This document shows, in pieces, positions 58,031-64,000 of a stretch of 64,000 nucleotides of DNA. The position numbers and the translations under genes were made by a program. Positions within the stretch are counted from its first letter, which is position 1. Every line of letters begins with the position of its first letter. The notes beneath the pieces were generated by a model. The model was not told the DNA's origin and did not search any database. It saw only the letters and a list, made by a program, of their open reading frames with translations. The DNA comes from Tannerella sp. (lineage in GTDB: Bacteria > Bacteroidota > Bacteroidia > Bacteroidales > Tannerellaceae). The stretch is from positions 62,001-126,000 of the forward strand of contig JAITVY010000044.1 in the NCBI GenBank assembly GCA_031285565.1, written 5' to 3'.

Positions 58031-58594
58031 TTACCAATATAATAAAAAAAGAAATAACGGATAGATATCCTTCAGGTCTTCCTTTAGTTTTTTATAAGCA
58101 ATAGTCATCTGGGTTTCAATCGTATTTACCGATATGTTTAATTCAGCCGCTATATCCTTCCGCCTTTTGCCTTCAATTTTATTTTTAATAAAAATCTCCC
58201 TGCATTTATCGGGAAGAGAAGCGATAGCCTTATTGATTAGTTCTTCAATTTCTTCTTGTGTAAAAATATGCTCGTTAAATGTCTGCAATGAATTCAGATT
58301 CATTTGTAAAGTCAGTAAATATTCTTCCTGGATAAGATTTGTCACTTCCTGCTCCAGCATTTTACGGCGCAAAAAATCGATACAACGGTTTTTGATGGAT
58401 GTAAAAAGGAAAGCGATAACGTTAACATGTGACAGTAATACTTCCCGTTTTTCCCAGAAATCGAGGAATACATCCTGCAGTATATTTTCTGCATCTTCTT
58501 CAGAAACCACATATTCCTGGGCAAAACGTTTCAGCCGGGCATAGTAGTGGACATAAATATCTTCAAAAGTACTATCTTTCTCTGTGTTTCTCAC
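58031..58594 (-). CDS. ECF-type RNA polymerase sigma factor
   Basis: 187 residues from a GTG start (no in-frame ATG nearby; it fits the family N-terminus). Region 2 (YARLKRFAQEYVVSEEDAEN, LQDVFLDFWEKRE) and region 4 (LPDKCREIFIKNKIEGKRRK followed by DIAAELNISVNTIETQM) are clear. It belongs to the Bacteroidetes FecI-like group and should drive the STN-type susC promoter when freed by FecR. The C-terminus is hydrophobic (PLFLFLLYW), as in several relatives. Confidence 0.92.
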   Translation of the reverse strand: MRNTEKDSTFEDIYVHYYARLKRFAQEYVVSEEDAENILQDVFLDFWEKREVLLSHVNVIAFLFTSIKNRCIDFLRRKMLEQEVTNLIQEEYLLTLQMNLNSLQTFNEHIFTQEEIEELINKAIASLPDKCREIFIKNKIEGKRRKDIAAELNISVNTIETQMTIAYKKLKEDLKDIYPLFLFLLYW

Positions 58595-58618
58595 TTCAAT
58601 ATGTATTCTATCGTTTTA

Positions 58619-58652
58619 CAAAGATAAGATCAACTAAACGATTTTACCCAAT
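58619..58652 (-). promoter_or_regulatory. Candidate promoter of the ECF sigma gene
   Basis: TATCTTTG (58626-58619) fits the -7 element; an ATTG lies 22 nt upstream, slightly off the usual spacing. The expected leader to the GTG is short (about 18 nt). Confidence 0.45.
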
Positions 58653-58760
58653 CTCGCCTGACAATTTTCTCCCGGATCTTACCGAATCAAAAATATATAC
58701 TTTTTCTCATTTATTCTCTATTTACAACCCTCAAATTTTAATTTTAATAATTACATTGAC

Positions 58761-58768
58761 TATTTTTG
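58761..58768 (+). promoter_or_regulatory. -7 element before the M14 peptidase gene
   Basis: TATTTTTG fits TAnnTTTG about 55 nt before the ATG at 58823. No clear -33. Confidence 0.4.
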
Positions 58769-58822
58769 TATCTATTTTTAAATTAAAAAAGCAAAGCCCG
58801 GACTTTGAATACAATACATCCC

Positions 58823-60616
58823 ATGAACAACAAACAGACTATCCTGTCAGCAATTTTTTTCGCAGTCCTTATCACAGCATGCCAACAACCGCAACAGTTG
58901 GACAATGCCATGTTTCTTACCTACTACGAGAAAAATGACTATAACCAAACACCCCGTTATGCAGAAACGGTTGAATATTGCAAACTGCTTGCTGCAAATT
59001 CTTCCAAAATTCATTATACAACCATAGGTACTTCCCCGCAAGGAAGAGAAATTCCGCTTTTAATTGTTGATAAGAACGGATATACAACTGTTGATCAAGC
59101 CCGGAAAAACGGACGGATCGTTGTCCTGGCAGAAGCCTGTATACATGCCGGCGAACCCGACGGAAAAGATGCCGGACTTATGTTCATTCGCGATATCGCC
59201 TTATTTGATGAACTACCGGGTATACTGGATAATACAACCTTTCTGTTCATTCCCATACTGAATGTCGATGGCCATGAAGATTTCGGGGAACATTACCGCA
59301 TCAATCAAAACGGACCGCTTGAAGTAGGCGCCCGGTTCACTGCACAACGCTACAATATGAACCGCGATTTCGTTAAGGCCGATGCTATTGAAACACGCTC
59401 ACTGCTAAAGCTCTATGCTGAATGGATGCCCGAAATATTTATTGATATTCATGTAACCAATGGCGCCGATTTTCAGTATGTTTCCACCTACGGATTAGAA
59501 CATTGCGGATTTCTTGCACCGAACATACTCAACTGGAGCATGAATGTATTCGAAAAAGAACTATGCGAACGCATGCAACAAGACGGCTACCCCATATTCC
59601 CCTATTACTCCCCTGAAGATTGGACAGACGTTGAGACAAAACCTACCGCAAAAGCATTCGTCGACGTTTTCGAACCACAGTATTCCAATGGTTATGCATC
59701 GGCAAACAACCGGATAGGTCTGTTGGTAGAAAACCATATCTATAAACCTTATAAAGAAAGAGTCGATGCCGCATATCTCTATTTAAAGAACTCGCTGCAA
59801 ATTGCAGGTCAACATGCAAAAGAATTGCAGGCAGAGATAGTCAAAGCCGACCAATTTGTATCATCGCCTGAATTCAGAAAAGACTCGCTCGCATTATCCT
59901 ATGGGATTGATATGAGTAATCCGGTTACAGTTCCGTTTTTAGCCTGGAAAGATACGATTATAGTAAGCGATCTGTCCGGCGGACTTTGGCGTTCCTACGA
60001 CCGCAATTCGCCTGTAACAACCGAAACTTTGCTATACCAGTCATACAAGGCTGAAAACAAGATAAAACTGCCGGAATCATACATCATCCCGCAGGAACAG
60101 TTAGAAACAATTGCATTATTGGATATCCATGGCATCGATTATACTCGTTTGCAGGAAAATCAGTCCATAGAAGTAGAATCTTATCATTTTACGGCTTCGG
60201 AGTGGTCAAAAACACCCTACGAAGGAAGAGTAACACTGAAAACTGAGTATATCCCTATAAAAGAGACAATAACATATCATGCAGGAGATATAATTGTATC
60301 AGCCTCCCAACCCAAAGTACAGATAATAGCCCATTTACTCGAACCCAAATCATCAACATCATTGGTATACTGGGGATTCTATAACAACTTCATCAAAGCC
60401 CCTAACGAATTCTGGATCAGCCTGAATTACATGGAAGTAAAAGGACGTGAACTATTGGATAAAGATCCTGCATTAAAAACAGAGTTTGAAGCAAAGAAAC
60501 AAAATGATCCTGCCTTTGCTAACAATCCGGATGCTATTTTAAACTTCTTCATGGATAAAGTAAAAGAAAGAATCGGATTAGGCGTCAACCGCTACCCGGT
60601 CGGAAGGGTATTATAA
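58823..60616 (+). CDS. M14-family zinc carboxypeptidase lipoprotein
   Basis: 597 residues from the ATG at 58823, where the lipoprotein signal starts (lipobox LITAC, Cys20); an upstream TTG is unlikely. Zinc ligands His108 and Glu111 (IHAGEPDGKD) and His210 (FIDIHVTNG), with catalytic Glu303 (LLVENHIYKPY), give a complete M14 site. It should trim peptides in the periplasm. The last third (about 390-597) is a further domain found in Bacteroidetes relatives. Its end overlaps that of the next gene by six bases. Confidence 0.88.
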   Translation: MNNKQTILSAIFFAVLITACQQPQQLDNAMFLTYYEKNDYNQTPRYAETVEYCKLLAANSSKIHYTTIGTSPQGREIPLLIVDKNGYTTVDQARKNGRIVVLAEACIHAGEPDGKDAGLMFIRDIALFDELPGILDNTTFLFIPILNVDGHEDFGEHYRINQNGPLEVGARFTAQRYNMNRDFVKADAIETRSLLKLYAEWMPEIFIDIHVTNGADFQYVSTYGLEHCGFLAPNILNWSMNVFEKELCERMQQDGYPIFPYYSPEDWTDVETKPTAKAFVDVFEPQYSNGYASANNRIGLLVENHIYKPYKERVDAAYLYLKNSLQIAGQHAKELQAEIVKADQFVSSPEFRKDSLALSYGIDMSNPVTVPFLAWKDTIIVSDLSGGLWRSYDRNSPVTTETLLYQSYKAENKIKLPESYIIPQEQLETIALLDIHGIDYTRLQENQSIEVESYHFTASEWSKTPYEGRVTLKTEYIPIKETITYHAGDIIVSASQPKVQIIAHLLEPKSSTSLVYWGFYNNFIKAPNEFWISLNYMEVKGRELLDKDPALKTEFEAKKQNDPAFANNPDAILNFFMDKVKERIGLGVNRYPVGRVL

Positions 60617-61378
60617 ACTCTGCTTCTCCGTCAAATCCCTCCAAAAACGTACCGGCATATGTTGACGGTGCAGGCGTGGATTAATCCGCTCTTTAATAGT
60701 CATCGCTTTAAAATACCCCTTCCATAAATCCTGAAATAGTTTTTCATCATCAGCCATCAACGATTCATCCAGTTTGCCGCTTAACAAATGATCGCCTTCG
60801 GTAAAAGTAACCTCTTTTGTTGTCTGCAGGTCATAATAAAAGCCATAATTCCTCCGCAGATCATAGATCACCCACTGCTGATCGGCAAACCGGTCCGTAA
60901 AATGATCAATAGCTAACGGCAATGCATTATAAATGGGACGAATAGGTGCAAAGAAAATATCATCAGCGGCCTTCTGAAAGCGCACAAACTGACGAATATA
61001 CTGTGCTTCATGCCCTACCTTCCGTGCTATTTTTTCTACCTCCAGGACATCATTATCCCCGAAATTCAAAGCGATGGAATGTTTGCTGTCAAACGTCTTA
61101 CACATATAGCGGAACAACAAAAAATCAATTCCTTCCATTTCCGACAACCAGACATGCATCAACATATTGCACGCTTGTTTCGGAAGTTTACGCTGTAATG
61201 CCGTCCATACCCGTTTTGCCCGTTCTTCATCAGTAGCCACCGTATAACATTCATCCGTAAACATAGGGGGAATTTCTCCCTCCTTCAATAATCTGTCAGG
61301 GAATGTCTTACGACTATACGCATCGAAAACGGCCGTTAATAAACCCTCGAGTGTCTTATCATAAAAAAAAATAGTCAT
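60611..61378 (-). CDS. TIGR03915-type protein paired with a radical SAM enzyme
   Basis: 255 residues, no signal. It matches the TIGR03915/DUF4130 family (opening FFYDKTLEGLLTAVFDAY, central ALNFGDNDVLEVEKIARKVG, RFQKAADDIFFAPIRPIYNA, later RRNYGFYYDL), which is nearly always encoded beside the radical SAM protein found here and is thought to act in DNA repair or modification. The reaction is unknown. It lies 12 nt downstream of that partner, so the two form an operon. Confidence 0.88.
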   Translation of the reverse strand: MTIFFYDKTLEGLLTAVFDAYSRKTFPDRLLKEGEIPPMFTDECYTVATDEERAKRVWTALQRKLPKQACNMLMHVWLSEMEGIDFLLFRYMCKTFDSKHSIALNFGDNDVLEVEKIARKVGHEAQYIRQFVRFQKAADDIFFAPIRPIYNALPLAIDHFTDRFADQQWVIYDLRRNYGFYYDLQTTKEVTFTEGDHLLSGKLDESLMADDEKLFQDLWKGYFKAMTIKERINPRLHRQHMPVRFWRDLTEKQSL

Positions 61379-61390
61379 GTCCTGTGTTTA

Positions 61391-62659
61391 TTAATCGGGA
61401 AAAGGAATCATAAGCTGACGCTGATCATAGATCATCTTACGCTTTTTCGGTTCAGTCAGCACCTTACGTATATATTCAGGTGTTGTCTCGTGGATCGTAT
61501 TCATCGGCAATTCACGACATGTAATAAAATATTGTGCCTTTTTCATCACAATACCGATCTTTTTCAGTTGCAGGGAAGTCAGTTTCCCATACCGCCTTGC
61601 ATTAATGATAAGCTTAGCCGATTTCACACCAAGACCCGGTACCCGTAATAACATCGAGTATTCGGCCCGGTTCACATCCACCGGGAAATGCTCCGGATGG
61701 CGTAAGGCCCACGACAGTTTAGGATCGATCTCCAGATCCAGGTTCGGATAGCGGTCATCCACAATCTCATCCGCCCTGAATTCATAAAAACGCAACAACC
61801 AATCCGCCTGGTACAACCGGTTTTCACGAACCAGCGGAACCTGTTTAACGGCAGGCAAACGTTTATCATAATCATTAACCGGAATAAAACCCGAATAATA
61901 CACACGCTTCATGCTCGGCCGCCGATACAACGCCGACGAAACATATAGAATATCTTTATCACTTTCGGGAGTAGCGCCCACAATTACCTGTGTGCTTTGT
62001 CCGGCAGGAACAAAACGGGGCGCATGACGGAATTTACGCCGGTCTTCAAGACTCTGCAACATTCCCTGCTGAATATAGCGCATAGGCGTAAATACAGTCT
62101 GGTAATCCTTTTCAGGAGCAAGCAATTTCAGGCTCGGTTCACTTGGTATCTCCAGGTTCACACTCATGCGGTCGGCGTACAATCCCCCTTCGGCTACCAG
62201 TTCCTGGCTACATCCCGGAATGCTCTTCATATGAATATAGCCATTGAAACGATGAACTGTTCGTAAATCTTTCACCACCCGCACCATACGCTCCATCGTA
62301 TAATCAGGATTACGGACTACACCCGAGCTCAGGAACAGACCCTCAATATAGTTACGGCGATAAAATTCGATGGTTAAGGAGACAAGCTCGCTTACAGAAA
62401 AAGTTGCTCTGCGGATATCATTGCTCCGTCGGTTAATGCAATATGCACAATCATAGATGCAATGATTCGTCAGCATGATTTTTAATAATGAGACACACCG
62501 GCCATCTTCCGTAAAACTGTGGCAAATACCCATACCGCCAACAGTATTTCCCAGTCCGCCGGATTTGTTTTGCCGCACCGTACCGCTTGATGCGCATGAC
62601 ACATCATACTTGGCCGATTCGGCTAATACTTTTATTTTTTCTAAAACTGCCTCATTCAT
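61391..62659 (-). CDS. Radical SAM protein with HhH domain (putative DNA modification/repair)
   Basis: 422 residues. Radical SAM cluster motif Cys67-x3-Cys71-x2-Cys74 (TNHCIYDCAYCINRR) binds the 4Fe-4S cluster and S-adenosylmethionine. A C-terminal helix-hairpin-helix (LRVPGLGVKSAKLIINARRY) suggests DNA binding. This is the TIGR03916 family, partner of the TIGR03915 protein downstream; a DNA-lesion role is proposed but I know of no proven reaction. It is divergent from yaaA, an oxidative-stress gene. Confidence 0.9.
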   Translation of the reverse strand: MNEAVLEKIKVLAESAKYDVSCASSGTVRQNKSGGLGNTVGGMGICHSFTEDGRCVSLLKIMLTNHCIYDCAYCINRRSNDIRRATFSVSELVSLTIEFYRRNYIEGLFLSSGVVRNPDYTMERMVRVVKDLRTVHRFNGYIHMKSIPGCSQELVAEGGLYADRMSVNLEIPSEPSLKLLAPEKDYQTVFTPMRYIQQGMLQSLEDRRKFRHAPRFVPAGQSTQVIVGATPESDKDILYVSSALYRRPSMKRVYYSGFIPVNDYDKRLPAVKQVPLVRENRLYQADWLLRFYEFRADEIVDDRYPNLDLEIDPKLSWALRHPEHFPVDVNRAEYSMLLRVPGLGVKSAKLIINARRYGKLTSLQLKKIGIVMKKAQYFITCRELPMNTIHETTPEYIRKVLTEPKKRKMIYDQRQLMIPFPD

Positions 62660-62789
62660 CTTTCACAAAGATGATGATTTTGTATGAAACCCAAAAGGGA
62701 TTTATGGGAAAGTTTTCAACCCTCCCACTAGAAAATAGGAGATTGTCTTTTTCAGAAAAAATTAAACACAATCTAAACATATTTAGTGA

Positions 62790-62797
62790 TATATTTG
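62790..62797 (+). promoter_or_regulatory. -7 element before yaaA
   Basis: TATATTTG fits TAnnTTTG 38 nt before the ATG. No TTTG at the -33 position. Confidence 0.4.
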
Positions 62798-62835
62798 TAT
62801 TTAATTTCTAATTAATCATTAACAATTGCCCTGCT

Positions 62836-63606
62836 ATGCTAATCATATTATCACCGGCTAAAATACAGAATTTCAAACCTCAGCATATTACAGGTAACTA
62901 TACCATTCCTGCATTTATCGATGAAGCACATACGTTAATAAACGAACTGCGCTCATACCCTTCCGAAGCCTTAACCGATTTGCTGGAGACCAATCCGCAG
63001 ATCACTGCTAATGCTTTTTATCATTATCAGAACTGGACTGACAAACATACACCTGATAATGCAAAACAGGCAATGTTTACCTATAATGGTGAAGTCTACC
63101 GGGGACTGGATGTTGCCTCTTTTTCTGCCGGAGACATTGAATATGCACAGAAACATCTGCGGATGATATCCGGATTATATGGTGTACTTCGTCCCCTCGA
63201 CTTAATTGAACCTTACCGGTTGGAAATGAAAACCCGGCTGGACAATCCGGAAGGAAAGGACTTATATGCATTCTGGAAACAAAAAATCACTGCAAATATT
63301 AAACAAGCTATTGCAAATAGCGGAAAGCCATCCGTTTTATTAAACCTTGCATCTCATGAATATTTCAATGTGATTGGAAAGAAAGAATTGAACCTTCCCG
63401 TAATACATTTCGATTTTCTTGAAAACAAATATGGTGTTTATAAAAACATTACGATTTACACCAAAAAAGCCCGCGGACTAATGGCCCGGTATATTATTCA
63501 ACACCGGATTGAGCGATTGGAAGATCTACGGGAATTTGCAGCCGAAGACTATTGGTGTAACGAAGAGCTTTCATCAGACAATAAACTCGTTTTTTGCAGA
63601 GGATAA
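62836..63606 (+). CDS. yaaA: YaaA/UPF0246 peroxide-stress protein
   Basis: 256 residues, the full length of the YaaA (DUF328) family. Signature blocks: MLIILSPAKIQNF, AMFTYNGEVYRGLDV, RMISGLYGVLRPLDLIEPYR, NLASHEYFNVI and KKARGLMARYII. In E. coli it lowers free iron and limits DNA damage under peroxide, and it has a DNA-binding cleft. It is cytoplasmic. Its divergence from the radical SAM/TIGR03915 pair puts two DNA-protection themes together. Confidence 0.93.
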   Translation: MLIILSPAKIQNFKPQHITGNYTIPAFIDEAHTLINELRSYPSEALTDLLETNPQITANAFYHYQNWTDKHTPDNAKQAMFTYNGEVYRGLDVASFSAGDIEYAQKHLRMISGLYGVLRPLDLIEPYRLEMKTRLDNPEGKDLYAFWKQKITANIKQAIANSGKPSVLLNLASHEYFNVIGKKELNLPVIHFDFLENKYGVYKNITIYTKKARGLMARYIIQHRIERLEDLREFAAEDYWCNEELSSDNKLVFCRG

Positions 63607-63632
63607 AATCATGAACGGTGAGTGATCAGTGG

Positions 63633-63654
63633 TTAGTGATTAATTAATCATTCA
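63633..63654. repeat. Short intergenic repeat (TAGTGATTAATTAATC), copy 2
   Basis: TAGTGATTAATTAATC, A, TTCAC. Matches 43450-43477 over at least 20 positions. It lies between yaaA and the last gene. Confidence 0.5.
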
Positions 63655-63685
63655 CGACTCAATGAAGACTGCTAAAAACTTTTTT

Positions 63686-63693
63686 TACCTTTG
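63686..63693 (+). promoter_or_regulatory. -7 element before the right-edge lipoprotein
   Basis: TACCTTTG fits TAnnTTTG, 18 nt before the ATG at 63712; a short leader containing AAAAAAAAGG follows. Confidence 0.5.
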
Positions 63694-63711
63694 TGCAATA
63701 AAAAAAAGGTT

Positions 63712-64000
63712 ATGGAGCAAAGAAGTTATATGCATGGCAAATGGTTTTTGTTATTGATCACGTTGTTTATATTTATTGCCTGCAGTGATGATGATGTATT
63801 ATCGCCTCCCGAAATACCTGAAGAAGAATTACAGGTAGATTGGAAACAAGTAAAAAAATTCACATTCGAAGACTTAAAAGAAGCAGCAAAAACACTTGGA
63901 ATCCAGGCGTTATTAGGCAACAAGCCTCTTTACGAAGGAAATATTCAGATGCAGGCGCTTAAAGTATCCTGCAAATCAGGCCATCCGGATGGTTCGGATC
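63712..64000 (+). CDS. Lipoprotein cut by the right edge, possibly an alpha/beta-hydrolase
   Basis: The frame is open from the ATG at 63712 to the window end (96 codons). Signal MEQRSYMHGKWFLLLITLFI leads to the lipobox FIAC (Cys25), followed by SDDDVLSPPEIPEEE, an acidic stretch typical of surface export. The later LKVSCKSGHPDGSD resembles the entry strand of Bacteroidetes secreted alpha/beta-hydrolases (K-T-x-x-P-D-G pattern), but the catalytic part lies outside the window. Lipoprotein call firm, enzyme call tentative. Confidence 0.75.
   Translation, partial: MEQRSYMHGKWFLLLITLFIFIACSDDDVLSPPEIPEEELQVDWKQVKKFTFEDLKEAAKTLGIQALLGNKPLYEGNIQMQALKVSCKSGHPDGSD

Overview
The window looks like a chromosomal segment of a gut-type Bacteroidales bacterium (Bacteroides/Parabacteroides/Dysgonomonas range; I cannot fix the genus). 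The evidence is two SusC/SusD-type polysaccharide utilisation loci (PULs), Bacteroidetes-style surface lipoproteins with acidic residues after the lipobox cysteine, an ECF-sigma/FecR pair beside a TonB receptor with an STN domain, and promoters of the Bacteroides primary-sigma type (TTTG, about 19-21 nt, TAnnTTTG). No rRNA, tRNA, CRISPR array, insertion sequence or prophage was recognised.

Layout. 1-6.3 kb: the start of a gene leaving the left edge, a ThuA-like lipoprotein, a probable outer-membrane barrel, a ROK sugar kinase and a secreted GH2 beta-galactosidase. 6.3-11.1 kb: a WGR-like/beta-propeller protein, a MacB/FtsX-type permease whose conserved tail is cut off by an in-frame stop, and a frameshifted secreted protein; an unusual pair of operator-like dyads lies between the last two. 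11.4-17.9 kb: a long-chain acyl-CoA ligase and a co-directional set of mostly unrecognised envelope proteins led by a DUF1361 protein. 17.8-34.3 kb: a complete starch-utilisation (sus) locus on the minus strand, in the order susR, susC, susD, SusE-like, SusF-like, two GH13 lipoproteins, susA, susB. 34.5-40.1 kb: a DUF4874/DUF4832 lipoprotein, a small secreted protein, an OmpR-type two-component system and two PepSY-like proteins. 40.4-44.5 kb: envelope glycosylation genes (ArnT-like transferase, GT2, tandem LAB_N protein, sugar epimerase). 44.5-58.6 kb: an alpha-mannan/mannoside PUL under an ECF sigma/anti-sigma pair, with SusC (STN), SusD, two SusE-like lipoproteins, two GH76 and one GH92. 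58.8-64 kb: an M14 peptidase, a radical-SAM/TIGR03915 DNA-repair-type pair, yaaA, and a lipoprotein leaving the right edge.

How the genes work together. In both PULs, surface lipoproteins bind and cut the glycan, a SusCD pair imports oligosaccharides, and periplasmic enzymes finish degradation (SusA/SusB for starch; the second GH76 and GH92 for mannan). Starch is sensed by the membrane-spanning regulator SusR. The mannan locus is probably controlled by transport-coupled signalling from the SusC STN domain to FecR and then sigma. Strong hairpins between genes divide both PULs into sub-modules. A nearly identical leader of about 45 nt precedes susA, GH92 and the surface GH76, with a weaker copy before a SusE-like gene, linking the two loci. 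That shared leader, the paired dyads upstream of the truncated permease, and the WGR-like/propeller fusion are the least explained signals.
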